64,000 bases of DNA from Anabaena sp051781005 (GCF_051781005.1 NZ_JBPWOA010000023.1:184843-248842); one strand, 5' to 3'. Shown: positions 54,701 to 63,073, counted from the first letter of the stretch. Notes: a model not told the origin generated them from the sequence alone. A program made the numbers and translations.

Positions 54701-55007
54701 ATTGGTCTGTATATTGCCGATATAATATTAAGGTAACTAAAGTCCCAACTAGTATAAAGACGACGGTAATACTAATTTTAATTCCCAACCAGTAATTTGA
54801 TGATTGCTCACTGACTGACCAAATACCAGCACCTATTGCTACAGAACTGATGAATATCCACAGCGATCGCAGCGATGATTTCAGAGTCACTCTCTCCGCT
54901 AACTCTAAGGCTGTATAGGAAGCTATAACGGTAATGATAAATGAGATCACTACCAAAAGGGTTTCGTGACTGACAAGAATCATTTTATACATTGGCAAAT
55001 CAGGCAC
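51789..55007 (-). CDS. Hybrid sensor histidine kinase (truncated MHYT-like TM, PAS, PAS, GAF, HisKA, HATPase, REC)
   Basis: A 1072-residue sensor. The N-terminus has three hydrophobic segments; IASYTALELAERV and IGAGIWSV recall the MHYT membrane sensor domain but most of that domain is missing. Two PAS domains (about 110-235 and 245-370), one GAF (about 390-595), a HisKA with phospho-acceptor SHELRTPLNAIL near 618, an HATPase with LLGNAIKFTAKG, and a receiver domain with LIFMDMRMPVMDG near 920 follow. The start is GTG 55007 or an ATG five codons later. It is the first gene of an operon with the c-di-GMP regulator. Confidence 0.9.
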   Translation of the reverse strand: MPDLPMYKMILVSHETLLVVISFIITVIASYTALELAERVTLKSSLRSLWIFISSVAIGAGIWSVSEQSSNYWLGIKISITVVFILVGTLVTLILYRQYTDQLIRPEPLQESEKLFRSLIREMPIGVLLLDAEGKIILSNHVARELLLLTEADLQNKSIFALNWQMLDEDSKPLTSKTLPIREALTKQQPVRNYVIGLSHNSANNILWLLLNIDPQISEHKKLERLVCTFSNITPEKQAQEALRESEARFTLAVEGTAVGIWDWDLLTGKVYLSPSWKSILGYANQELPNTMETWQQCIHPDDSQQVMSILHDYLENKIPTYEVEFRTRHKDGSYRWVSVRGAALRNESGLPYRLSGSHTDITERKQTEVALQKSAEREKALAIAIRRMRQTLDIKTIFAATTSELRQVIHCDRVVVYGFNSDWSGEFVAESVGMGWISLWEEQNNNPQLQKNLLSNERCIVRDFNSKNENDDANKNSILGKDTYLQQTQGGLYSQGTSYRIVEDIYQAGFDDCYIQLLEQFQARAYIIVPIFSSNKLWGLLAIYQNSAPRQWQEAEVNIVVQIGNQLGVALQQAELLERTQKQSIALQQALLDADAANRAKSEFLANMSHELRTPLNAILGFTHIMSRDNSLSTEHQEEIGIINRAGEHLLTLINDILEMSKIEAGRTILNENSFNLIVFLENLQKMLQLKAESKGLQLIFNYDQSLPLYVRSDEGKLRQILLNLLGNAIKFTAKGRVELRVKASYSKQKENLESERLTNSYKISFEVEDTGDGIANEEMNLIFEPFKQTVKGIQYQQGTGLGLAISRKYVQLMGGDIQVSSRPGLGSLFLFEIPIYEASANEIPIQKLNCKPISLAPNQPEYRILIADDMKDSRLLLAKLLRGVGFSIRESENGQEAVNYWQNWQPHLIFMDMRMPVMDGFLATQQIKATPQGQTTKIVALTASAFEENRQTILASGCDDFVAKPFREEILLEKISQHIGVQYIYEKDDVIESHHQEKVSEAQVVLLLLKMSSEWRKHLNLAASQCSDESVLELIAQITPENQILATTLRELALNFQFKKIMQLTQANNE

Positions 55008-55190
55008 TAGCTAGAGAAGTGCAAATTTTTCAGAATTTTGTTATCCAAAAATCAAAAAGTGCAAATTCAAGAATCGAATACTTGGTATTTCACCCAAGTT
55101 GCTAAGTAGGTAGGCACAATAAGACCCTTTTTCCCCTGCGCCCTGAGCTAAGTCGAAGGGCTGACCCCTTTCACTGTTTCCCCAACTAGA

Positions 55191-56384
55191 TTAACTAGTG
55201 TACTTCCTTCCTCGCCACTCTTGGGGAACGCGGAATGCAGACAAAAAGATTCGTAACACCGCCACAGGATCAGCCAAGGGTGAAAACCAGAATAACCAAC
55301 CTCCTTTGGCATTTTGAAGATCATAGGAAGGAGCGATCGCTAATAATAAAGCAAAACGAATTATTAATAAAAATATATTCAGTCCCAATAAAAGGCGCAG
55401 GGGGAGCAGGAGAGGCAGTGGGAGCAGGGGGAGAAAACTGAATAAAATCAATATAGGTAAACCTTGAACTGACAATAATAGCCATAAATCACCCCAAATC
55501 TGAGCGCGGGAAGAAGCATCTTTTAAATCAAGGCTGCGCCCCCATTCCTTCCAAGTTTCCATTGCCCCCTCATACATCCGTACTTTCAGGACTTTTGCCC
55601 CATCCAAAAACCCCACTTTAAAGCCTTGAGCCGCAATATGCCGCGCCAAAGTCACATCATCACAAAAAGAACTCCTAGCACTGCTATAACCATTTACAGA
55701 TGCTAAAACTGAGCGACGACACAAAAAACATTGTCCATTTGCCATCACTCTTTCTGGTTGTTGAGTGTGAATACCAGCAGGGTCAAATCTATACAACAAG
55801 GTCATCAATAAAGCTGGTTGTAACCAACACTCTCCCGGAGATTTGAGAATAAACTGAGGGGAAAGAGAAACTAAATCATAGCCCTCCGCTTGGGCTGTTT
55901 TCACCAAACTTGCTACCAAACCTGGATCAGGCTGGGTATCAGCATCCATTCCCAAAAACCACTCACTGGCCTCAGAGCTAAACAAAAAGCCGTTATGTAA
56001 CGCCCAAGGACGGCCTACCCAAGCAGGGGGTAAAGGATCATCTGTGATCAGGCGAAACCGAGGATCTTGTTGCTGTTTAGCTTTAACCAAGTCGGGAGTA
56101 CCATCCTGGGAATTGCTATCAACCACAATAATTTCTCGGACTTCGTAGCTTTGCTGACTTAATCCAGCTAACAGCGGACTGATTCGCAATGCCTCGTTTA
56201 GTGTAGGCACAACAACGCTCACACTCCCTAATAAATCTAGTGTTGGTTGTTCTGGTTGGAGCGGGGGATGTCGTCTTGGCCCTTTCAACAGACGTGAAAG
56301 TAAAATCGCCGTTGCGGGTACTTGAAGAAGTAGTAATAAGAGGGAAATAACGCTTTCTATGATCAAGTTACTTAGTAGTTGCAA
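55191..56384 (-). CDS. cruG: Carotenoid 2'-O-glycosyltransferase (CruG-type)
   Basis: A 397-residue family 2 glycosyltransferase with membrane segments at both ends. SVVVPTLNEALRISPLL near residue 53 and VVDSNSQDGTPDL near 86 form the nucleotide-sugar fold; FLGMDADTQPDPG near 141 is the DxD-like site. The C-terminus has two or three hydrophobic helices. CruG attaches the sugar to myxol in myxoxanthophyll synthesis. The assignment rests on this family and on cruF being the next gene upstream on the same strand, a known pairing. Confidence 0.8.
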   Translation of the reverse strand: MQLLSNLIIESVISLLLLLLQVPATAILLSRLLKGPRRHPPLQPEQPTLDLLGSVSVVVPTLNEALRISPLLAGLSQQSYEVREIIVVDSNSQDGTPDLVKAKQQQDPRFRLITDDPLPPAWVGRPWALHNGFLFSSEASEWFLGMDADTQPDPGLVASLVKTAQAEGYDLVSLSPQFILKSPGECWLQPALLMTLLYRFDPAGIHTQQPERVMANGQCFLCRRSVLASVNGYSSARSSFCDDVTLARHIAAQGFKVGFLDGAKVLKVRMYEGAMETWKEWGRSLDLKDASSRAQIWGDLWLLLSVQGLPILILFSFLPLLPLPLLLPLRLLLGLNIFLLIIRFALLLAIAPSYDLQNAKGGWLFWFSPLADPVAVLRIFLSAFRVPQEWRGRKYTS

Positions 56385-56412
56385 TTTATAACTTTGACAA
56401 TACCCGACCTAG

Positions 56413-56534
56413 GGACTTCCAGAAAATAAATGATCTCATCTTGTGGGGTAGGCATCCTGCCTGCCCTTGATAATTAGCGGGCAAGATGCCCGCACCACAA
56501 GAAATATTTGTATATTTTTTTATTTGGAAGTCCT
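56413..56534. repeat. MITE-like element with GGACTTCCA inverted ends
   Basis: GGACTTCCAGAAAATAAATG at the left pairs with TTTATTTGGAAGTCC at the right, and CTTGTGGGGTAGGCATCCTG with the inverse of GGCAAGATGCCCGCACCACA. It lies between cruG and cruF. Its AAAATAAATGATC segment also resembles the ends of the 46095 and 48436 elements. Confidence 0.75.
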
Positions 56535-56595
56535 CTAAAGGTGCAAGGTTTTTTGGTTCAATGAGTCCAGAATAGATTAAGTTGGACTTTCTTTT

Positions 56596-56636
56596 AATTA
56601 CGAATTACGAATTACGAATTACGAATTACGAATTAG
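56596..56636. repeat. AATTACG heptamer repeat
   Basis: Five perfect AATTACG units and a partial sixth (AATTAG) in the cruG-cruF gap. The rest of the gap to 56918 contains further small dispersed repeats near 56740-56790 and no supported gene. Confidence 0.8.
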
Positions 56637-56918
56637 GTATTCCTATATTTATCCAAGTTTTCAGTTTATATGGCTTACGCCACGCTTACGCTATCAGCAA
56701 GACCTATTGAGCTTTAAATTAACAGAATTACAACCTCTTAGGCGAGCGAAGCTGTTCGTGAAGACGTTTGCGTAGCGTGCCGTAGGCAAATGGGGGATGA
56801 ATGGCTTTCTCGGTTAAGAGTCCCGCCCCCGACTAATAACGACTGTTACTCGTCGAGAGATTGGGACGGGCGACGAAACGCCAAACCTGGAACTAGGGTT
56901 CTCAATGCACTGGTTAGC

Positions 56919-57821
56919 TTACTTGAACGCAACTTTAACACTGGCAACAGAAACTTCTTTTGTTGCTGGTTCAACAGTTGCGGATGCGTCTGGGCCTCTT
57001 AACCAAAGTGCTACGGCTGGTGCAACACCAAGTCCCAATCCTAGTAATACGGGGATAGAGAATCCAGCAGCCAAGCTCATGACCGTAGCAAAACCAAAGT
57101 TAGCCAAATAAACTACCAAAGGGATATTAAGCTGCGATCGCTCTAATTTAATGGGGTTGTTTCTCCACAACAGCGCCGCTACTGCCATAAACAACGCACC
57201 AGTACCCATCCAACCCGCAAAGTTTTGGTAAGGCATTCCAAAGAAAGCCCCTGGTTGTTGCCAATACCAGAAGGGAAGAGTAGTTTGACTCATGGCAGGA
57301 TCTAGGACAAAATCCCAAGATGTCAGCAACAAAGCGCCCACTGCGATCGCACTTACATGACGCAATAAGCTGGGTTTTTTGTCTACTTCTAAACCTACCC
57401 GTGCCAATAGGTAAGAAACGCATCCTACATAAAACCAGGACAAAGGAATTGTAAACGGTACTAAACCCGCAATTTTATAACCCAAGCCACTCAGGTAGCT
57501 GTAGTGACCAAAAGGAAACCCTGTACTAGTTCCCAGTAATTCACTAGTCAAAGAAATTAATATTGAAGGTACGAGAAACCCTAAAGTGCGACCTAAACCC
57601 AAAGTCCGGTTAGCATACAAGAAAACACCGACCGCACCGAAAATCATATAAGCCACACCACCACCAGCCATGCTCCACTGCATGACAGTTTGCCCAACTT
57701 CAGATAAGCTCAAAATTACTTCGGCATTAGGAATGACTAGTAATATCCCTACTAGTCCAAATACCATAGACACGATATGACCAATCAGGCATACGCGCTC
57801 AACAATAACAAGTTTTCTCAT
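56919..57821 (-). CDS. cruF: Carotenoid 1',2'-hydratase CruF
   Basis: A 300-residue protein with seven or eight membrane segments. STGFPFGHYSYLSGLGYK near residue 98, LLTSWDFVLDPAMS near 160 and FFGMPYQNFAGWMGTGALF near 190 are conserved in the CruF/DUF422 carotenoid hydratase family. CruF adds water at the psi end of gamma-carotene, and CruG then glycosylates it to give myxol glycosides, membrane-bound pigments. The two genes are separated by a 534-bp repeat-filled gap. Confidence 0.85.
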   Translation of the reverse strand: MRKLVIVERVCLIGHIVSMVFGLVGILLVIPNAEVILSLSEVGQTVMQWSMAGGGVAYMIFGAVGVFLYANRTLGLGRTLGFLVPSILISLTSELLGTSTGFPFGHYSYLSGLGYKIAGLVPFTIPLSWFYVGCVSYLLARVGLEVDKKPSLLRHVSAIAVGALLLTSWDFVLDPAMSQTTLPFWYWQQPGAFFGMPYQNFAGWMGTGALFMAVAALLWRNNPIKLERSQLNIPLVVYLANFGFATVMSLAAGFSIPVLLGLGLGVAPAVALWLRGPDASATVEPATKEVSVASVKVAFK

Positions 57822-58136
57822 GAACCAGTCCTTAACCTTAATAAAATGTGATATGCGGCCATTCGACTGCTAACAGTTTACAAATGTTTAAGATCATAAT
57901 TTAACTAATTTTTACAAAATAATCCGGGAAAATTGAAAGTCCATTAGTGATCTTGAGATGGAACAGTATAAATGCTTATTAATTGAGTACATTTTTATTA
58001 AAATGGAGAAGAGATGATGATTATCTGTTATATAGCGAGAAATAAGGTTGAAAGTATTGAGATCAGATAAACTCTTTCGTTGTATCGCCTAAATTTGTAG
58101 AATAGTATCTGCACCCGCTACTGGGAATACCAATCT

Positions 58137-58568
58137 ATGCCAGTCTTAAAAAGAATTCCTTGGTTTTCCCTAGCACTAGTACTACTGAGTTATAGTACTT
58201 TAGGCTGGGTGATATCTGAAACAAAAGCTCCTTGGTTCGTGTGGCTAATTGTGATCGTTACTATCTTGTTGTTGCTAATTAGCTTGACAACTCCTTGGTC
58301 AAAACTGGCAGAGTATTACAGCGTATTTTTTAGATCCAATGTCAGAACTTTTGGTATTACCGTTTTAGCAGCTTTCCTGTTTTTTATGATGCTGGCTTGG
58401 TTTCGAGTGTTTCTTGATACCTTACTCATGCTTTCAGCAACTATTTTAGTCAAAATAGACTTTCAGGCAGCTGGATTCAAACAAGGACTATCTTTCTGGT
58501 TCACGTCCATTTTTTCACTAGTAGGTTTAGCAGCAGGCGCTCTCCTGTACCAAATTAAATTAATTTAA
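58137..58568 (+). CDS. Hypothetical membrane protein
   Basis: A 143-residue protein with four hydrophobic segments (about 9-26, 31-50, 70-98 and 117-138). The first carries TLGWVISETKAPW and the third FFMMLAWFRVFLDTLLM. No domain is recognised. The gap upstream to cruF (about 315 bp) is AT-rich and otherwise featureless. It lies 138 bp upstream of carA, with a heptamer repeat between. Confidence 0.6.
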   Translation: MPVLKRIPWFSLALVLLSYSTLGWVISETKAPWFVWLIVIVTILLLLISLTTPWSKLAEYYSVFFRSNVRTFGITVLAAFLFFMMLAWFRVFLDTLLMLSATILVKIDFQAAGFKQGLSFWFTSIFSLVGLAAGALLYQIKLI

Positions 58569-58670
58569 TAATTGCTGCTGTCAGAGTCTAATCATCGGAA
58601 CTCATGGGATAATAAGCAGTCGGAGATGGGCAGGTTAATAACCCTTATAATTACCCATTACTAAATCTCC

Positions 58671-58704
58671 AATTACGAATTACAAATTACAAATTACGAA
58701 TTAT
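58671..58704. repeat. AATTACG heptamer repeat in the carA leader
   Basis: AATTACG, two AATTACA, AATTACG and AATTATT end three bases before the carA ATG at 58707. The repeat occupies the position where a ribosome-binding site would be; none is visible. Confidence 0.8.
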
Positions 58705-58706
58705 TT

Positions 58707-59864
58707 ATGTCTTTATCTGATGCAATACCAGCTTTACTTGTCTTAGCAGATGGCACCACATATCGCGGTTGGTCTTTTGGTGCGATGGGAACCGCAATTG
58801 GCGAAGTGGTGTTTAACACTGGCATGACTGGATATCAAGAAGTGTTGACTGACCCTAGTTATAGCGGTCAAATTGTCATTTTTACCTATCCTGAATTAGG
58901 GAATACTGGCGTTAATCCTGAAGATGAGGAATCAGCCAAACCTCACGTCCGTGGTGCGATCGCTCGCAACATCTGTCACAAACCCAGTAACTGGCGCTCT
59001 ACAAAATCCTTACCAGACTACCTCAAACAACACCAAGTCCCAGGCATCTTTGGCATTGATACCCGCGCCCTCACCCGCAAAATTCGGATGTTTGGGGCGA
59101 TGAATGGTGGTATTTCTACATCTATCCTCGATGAAGCAGAACTATTAGAACTAGTGCAAACTGCTCCTAACATGGCAGGATTAAATCTGGTGCAGGAAGT
59201 CACTACCCCAGCAGTTTATGAATGGTCTGAGGCCACCACCGCCGCTTGGGAATTCAACCCAGAAAATGTAGCAAAAATTAGCGAAACCTTCACCGTTGTT
59301 GCTCTTGACTTTGGTGTCAAACGTAATATCCTCCGCCGTTTGGCTAGTTATGGTTGTCGGGTGATAGTTGTTCCAGCCAATACACAACCAGAAGAAATTC
59401 TTAAATACAATCCAGATGGAATTTTTCTCTCCAATGGCCCCGGTGATCCAGCCGCAGTCACAGAGGGTATTACCACCGCCAAAGCACTGCTAGAAAGCCA
59501 AAAACCCATGTTTGGTATTTGCATGGGACACCAAATTTTAGGTCACGCTTTGGGAGCAGAAACCTTTAAACTTAAATTTGGGCATCGTGGTTTGAATCAG
59601 CCAGCAGGCTTACAACAAAGGGTAGAAATTACTAGCCAAAACCACAGTTTTGCTATTGATCCGGATTCATTACCATCAGCAGTGGTAGAGGTTAGTCATC
59701 TGAACTTAAACGATCGCACTGTTGCAGGGGTACGTCACAAATCTCTACCTGTATTTTCTGTACAGTACCACCCAGAGGCTAGTCCTGGCCCCCACGATGC
59801 AGATTACTTGTTTGAGCAATTTGTGTTAGAAATGCAAACAGCACGACAAGCTGCGATCGCTTAA
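58707..59864 (+). CDS. carA: Carbamoyl-phosphate synthase small subunit
   Basis: A 385-residue glutamine amidotransferase subunit that supplies ammonia for carbamoyl phosphate, used in arginine and pyrimidine synthesis. FNTGMTGYQEVLTDPSYSGQ and HVRGAIAR in the N-terminal domain and GIDTRALTRKIR near residue 115 are typical. FGICMGHQILGHALG contains the catalytic Cys near 272 and QYHPEASPGPHD the His-Glu pair near 355. The large subunit gene is not in this window. No ribosome-binding sequence is seen, because a heptamer repeat lies there. Confidence 0.95.
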   Translation: MSLSDAIPALLVLADGTTYRGWSFGAMGTAIGEVVFNTGMTGYQEVLTDPSYSGQIVIFTYPELGNTGVNPEDEESAKPHVRGAIARNICHKPSNWRSTKSLPDYLKQHQVPGIFGIDTRALTRKIRMFGAMNGGISTSILDEAELLELVQTAPNMAGLNLVQEVTTPAVYEWSEATTAAWEFNPENVAKISETFTVVALDFGVKRNILRRLASYGCRVIVVPANTQPEEILKYNPDGIFLSNGPGDPAAVTEGITTAKALLESQKPMFGICMGHQILGHALGAETFKLKFGHRGLNQPAGLQQRVEITSQNHSFAIDPDSLPSAVVEVSHLNLNDRTVAGVRHKSLPVFSVQYHPEASPGPHDADYLFEQFVLEMQTARQAAIA

Positions 59865-59908
59865 ATGAAGTAAAAATAGAAAAATGGCAAGATGGGTAAT
59901 TCAATTTT

Positions 59909-59983
59909 GGATTTTAGATTTTAGATTTTAGATTGAATTAAGTAAATACAATCCAAAATCCAAAATTCACAATCTAAAATTTT
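59909..59983. repeat. GATTTTA heptamer tract with inverted partner after carA
   Basis: GATTTTA units run from about 59910 to 59932, followed after a short spacer by the inverse AATCCAAAATCCAAAATT and AATCTAAAAT. They can fold into a long AT-rich hairpin about 50 bp after the carA stop, possibly acting as a terminator. Confidence 0.6.
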
Positions 59984-60070
59984 CTTTCCCAATCCCCAAT
60001 CTGGACAACTTGCTCAAAAACCATCTATACTTGAGCGTTTACTTTCAGTTAAAAGGACGAGGAGGGAATT

Positions 60071-60436
60071 ATTGCTGAACCACTAAATCTAACCGTAAGC
60101 CTGAGAGGCACTCGTGAAGTCCGGGATAACTGTCAGCTATTCCGCCTCACAGGTTTGTTAGACGCTTTTTCTGAGCCGACATTTCGCAAGGTATTAGGCA
60201 GTAAGATTGACGAAGGCCCAAAGCACATAATTCTAGATCTCTCACAAATTGACTTTGTGGATAGTTCTGGTTTGGGTGCGCTGGTCCAATTAGCCAAACA
60301 AGCAAACGCCGCTGGCACTTTGCAAATTGTCACTAATGCCCGTGTAACTCAAACGGTCAAGCTTGTTCGCTTGGAGAAATTTCTCTCCCTGCAAACAAAT
60401 GTCGAAGCGGCTTTAGAAAATATCAAGCCATCTTGA
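60071..60436 (+). CDS. STAS-domain anti-sigma factor antagonist, non-standard start
   Basis: A 121-residue STAS protein if read from ATT 60071. The open frame with a normal start begins only at TTG 60155 (93 residues), which would cut the first strands of the domain. The upstream in-frame sequence (EPLNLTVSLRGTREVRDNCQ, LFRLTGLLDAF) continues the STAS fold naturally, and GGAGG at 60061-60065 is well placed for ATT 60068 or 60071. IILDLSQIDFVDSSGLGALV contains the phospho-acceptor Ser of the DSSGL motif. Partners, an anti-sigma kinase or a phosphatase, are not nearby. Confidence 0.7.
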   Translation: MAEPLNLTVSLRGTREVRDNCQLFRLTGLLDAFSEPTFRKVLGSKIDEGPKHIILDLSQIDFVDSSGLGALVQLAKQANAAGTLQIVTNARVTQTVKLVRLEKFLSLQTNVEAALENIKPS

Positions 60437-60516
60437 TTGCTTGACCAGAGAAAATCAATTTGGCTATCCAAATGCACAATATTGGATAGCTTAATTTTTA
60501 CAAATTCTGCAAAAAA

Positions 60517-60537
60517 CCTCTCTCCTTGTGGGAGAGG
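60517..60537. terminator. Hairpin after the STAS gene
   Basis: CCTCTCTCC, TTGT, GGGAGAGG forms a stem with one bulge, preceded by an A-run and followed by CTTTC. It lies 80 bp after the stop. It resembles the 14773 hairpin and may be a repeat-derived terminator. The rest of the 455-bp gap to mrnC holds a heptamer repeat and AT-rich DNA. Confidence 0.45.
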
Positions 60538-60550
60538 CTTTCAAGAAACA

Positions 60551-60582
60551 GTACCGAGTACCAAGTATCGAGTATCGAGTAC
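60551..60582. repeat. CGAGTAC heptamer repeat
   Basis: GTAC followed by CGAGTAC, CAAGTAT, CGAGTAT and CGAGTAC: four heptamers of a second type, distinct from the AATTACG family. Confidence 0.65.
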
Positions 60583-60891
60583 AAAAGGGGGATTGAAGTC
60601 AGGAATAATTATTTCCCCTACACTTGGCTCGAAATAAATCTTCTTTCTGTTTGCATACCAGCCAGCGTCTCGAAGAGTTATTGATTAAATAATCGAAAAT
60701 TTTAGCCTCAATTAAATTACAAAAATTAAATAGGCTTTACAGGACTCAAGACTCAGGACTTTGCCATAGCTTCAGTAATTTTTGTTAGTGTTGAATATTC
60801 TCAGTATGCTATGATGGCATACTGCACAAAAAATAAACGTTCGCGAAGACAATCTCCCCCAATGTTTAGTAGGTCAAGGAATTATTAACTT

Positions 60892-61374
60892 GTGAAGCCC
60901 CAGGAGGAAGAAGCTAAAAATGAAGGAGATGAAACTGCTCTGCAAGATTCATCTGAAATCCCCGCATTGTTGGTAAACACGACGCAATTACCCCAAACAA
61001 TCATATCCCAGGCACAAGTGCGACAACTTTCTCCTTCTGCCTTAGCTTACTTGGGGGATTCAATTTACGAACTTTATGTTAGAATGTTCTTTCTGTTGCC
61101 ACAGCAACGGCCAGAAATTTACCATCGTTTGGTAGTGGCGCAGGTCAGAGCGGAAACACAAGCGCTACATTTGCGATCGCTGACTCCCGAATTAAGGAGT
61201 AACGAATTAGAAATTGTCCGCCGAGGTCGCAATGCTGCCACAAGCCGCCCCAAGCGACTTAATCCTGAAATTTATCAACAGGCAACTAGTCTAGAAACTT
61301 TAGTTGGCTATTTATATCTCACTGATTACTCCCGTTTAATGGAACTTTTACAAAAACTCCATCTAGAGAAATAG
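60892..61374 (+). CDS. mrnC: Mini-ribonuclease 3
   Basis: A 160-residue RNase III-like protein lacking the double-stranded RNA-binding domain. LSPSALAYLGDSIYELYVR near residue 46 is the signature, with the catalytic Asp in GDSIYE; the conserved LEIVRRGRNAATSRPKR-type basic segment follows. The start is GTG. In Gram-positive bacteria mrnC matures 23S rRNA and often neighbours rlmB; the next gene here is an rlmB-type methyltransferase, which supports the call. Confidence 0.9.
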   Translation: MKPQEEEAKNEGDETALQDSSEIPALLVNTTQLPQTIISQAQVRQLSPSALAYLGDSIYELYVRMFFLLPQQRPEIYHRLVVAQVRAETQALHLRSLTPELRSNELEIVRRGRNAATSRPKRLNPEIYQQATSLETLVGYLYLTDYSRLMELLQKLHLEK

Positions 61375-61470
61375 TGAATAGCTCAATCTCCTGATAGGAA
61401 AATCAATCGTAAAGGTTCATTAAATTGAGTTAATTAGGATGTCCACTTATCTGCTACAACCAATACTCCC

Positions 61471-62583
61471 ATGACTAATCAACCAAGAAAAATCAATACT
61501 ACTAGCGAACCAAAACGTATGCAACCCATTAAAATCAAGGGCAAACGAGTTATAGCTAATCCTACTCGTCATCAAGGCAAAGCAGAAGGAAAATCCTTCT
61601 CAGGTAGACAACGCCCATCTCATCAATCTGCCCTACCAGCCCCAACAATCAAATCAACAGAAGATAGCGACCCAATTCCTAATCCTACTCGTCATCAAGG
61701 TAAAGCAGAAGGAAAATCCTTCTCAGGTAGACAACGCCCATCTCACCGAATTTCTCTACCAGCCCCAACAATCAAATCAATAGAAGATAGCAATTCAACA
61801 GAAGATAATGACCTAATTTATGGTCGTCATCCAGTTTTAAGCGCGTTAGAAAGTCATCGCAATCTTAACCGTCTCTGGATTACAACCCGTCTCCGTTACG
61901 ATCATCGCTTTCATCATTTGATCCTCCAAGCTAAGGAAAATGGCACAGTCATTGATGAAGTTGAACCCAAACGTTTAGACCAAATCACCGACGGTGCTAA
62001 TCACCAAGGCATAGCAGCACAAATTGCTCCTTATGCCTATACGGAAATAGAAGATTTAATTACAGAAGCAAAATCCGTCACCGATGCTGTAATTGTCGTG
62101 GCTGACGGTATCACTGATCCTCACAACTTAGGGGCAATTATTCGCACAGCCGAAGCAATAGGCGCTCAAGGATTAGTTATTCCTCAAAGACGGGCTTCGG
62201 GGATCACTTCAACTGTGGTAAAAGTAGCAGCAGGTGCTTTAGAAAACTTTTCTGTAGCTAGAGTCGTTAACCTCAGCCGTGCTTTAGAACAACTCAAAGA
62301 AGCTGGTTTTTGGATTTACGGAACTGCGGCCACCGGTAGCGAACCTCTGCATACAGTTAATTTCAGCGGCCCTATCGTTTTGGTAATTGGTGGAGAAGGT
62401 GAAGGTCTGAGTATGTTGACACAACGTTCTTGTGATGTTTTAGTGTCAATTCCCTTACAGGGTAAGACTCCCAGCCTGAATGCATCAGTAGCTGCGGGTA
62501 TGGCGCTTTACGAAATTTATCGTCAACGTTCCTTAAATACCCTCTATCTTGATAAATTACGCACAGTTTCTTTGAAAAAATAG
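61471..62583 (+). CDS. rlmB: TrmH-family rRNA 2'-O-methyltransferase (RlmB-type) with repeated N-terminal linker
   Basis: A 370-residue SpoU methyltransferase. The substrate-binding domain starts near residue 115 (LIYGRHPVLSALES). PHNLGAIIRTAEAIGAQGLVIP, VLVIGGEGEGLS and IPLQGKTPSLNASVAAGMALYE are SpoU motifs 1 to 3, with the SAM-binding trefoil knot. The first ~110 residues are basic and contain two near-identical 41-residue repeats. The likely product is the 2'-O-methylated G of 23S rRNA, but another RNA target is possible. It follows mrnC by 96 bp. Confidence 0.9.
   Translation: MTNQPRKINTTSEPKRMQPIKIKGKRVIANPTRHQGKAEGKSFSGRQRPSHQSALPAPTIKSTEDSDPIPNPTRHQGKAEGKSFSGRQRPSHRISLPAPTIKSIEDSNSTEDNDLIYGRHPVLSALESHRNLNRLWITTRLRYDHRFHHLILQAKENGTVIDEVEPKRLDQITDGANHQGIAAQIAPYAYTEIEDLITEAKSVTDAVIVVADGITDPHNLGAIIRTAEAIGAQGLVIPQRRASGITSTVVKVAAGALENFSVARVVNLSRALEQLKEAGFWIYGTAATGSEPLHTVNFSGPIVLVIGGEGEGLSMLTQRSCDVLVSIPLQGKTPSLNASVAAGMALYEIYRQRSLNTLYLDKLRTVSLKK
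61558..61803 (+). repeat. Two 123-bp direct repeats inside the methyltransferase gene
   Basis: The unit beginning AATCCTACTCGTCATCAAGG at 61558 recurs at 61681. It encodes NPTRHQGKAEGKSFSGRQRP and following residues to about EDS twice. The period is a multiple of three, so the frame is kept. Confidence 0.8.
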
Positions 62584-62670
62584 CCTAAAAGTGTATAAAG
62601 AAATGTAAAAAAGAATAAATCTAACATATTGTTTAACACCCTGTAACCCGTTTATAAATTGGTGAAAACC

Positions 62671-62973
62671 ATGAAAACTATTTGGCATAACCTCAAGGAA
62701 CAGCTGATTAGTATATCTAACAGTTTTGGATTTGCTTGGTGGGTAGAGATAGTCACCCAGAATCCCCGTTGTACTTACTACTTTGGGCCTTTTTTGAGTT
62801 CGGTGGATGCCACATTCGCCAGCAAGGGCTATGTAGAAGATTTAGAAATTGAAGGAGCGCAGGGTATTGTAGTCAATGTTAAGCGTTGTAAACCTGATGA
62901 TCTAACAATTGCTGAAGACTTGGGGGAAAGGATTGACCGTAAAGTAAAGCCTGCCTTTAGCGGTCAAGTATAA
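62671..62973 (+). CDS. DUF1816-domain protein
   Basis: A 100-residue protein from ATG 62671; a TTG at 62659 would add four residues. FAWWVEIVTQNPRCTYYFGPF near residue 23, then GYVEDLEIEGAQGI and VKRCKPDDLTI, match DUF1816, a small cyanobacterial domain of uncertain function. It lies 87 bp after the methyltransferase gene. Confidence 0.75.
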   Translation: MKTIWHNLKEQLISISNSFGFAWWVEIVTQNPRCTYYFGPFLSSVDATFASKGYVEDLEIEGAQGIVVNVKRCKPDDLTIAEDLGERIDRKVKPAFSGQV

Positions 62974-62991
62974 TCTCAATCAATAGGCCGT

Positions 62992-63024
62992 CATCGTTCT
63001 GGGGGTGGAATCCTGAGAACGATG
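62992..63024. terminator. Hairpin after the DUF1816 gene
   Basis: CATCGTTCT at 62992-63000 pairs with AGAACGATG at 63016-63024. No U-run follows, so termination is only possible. Confidence 0.35.
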
Positions 63025-63073
63025 GCAAATACAGCAGAATTCAGCAGTCAGAAGGCAGAAGGCAGAAGTAATT

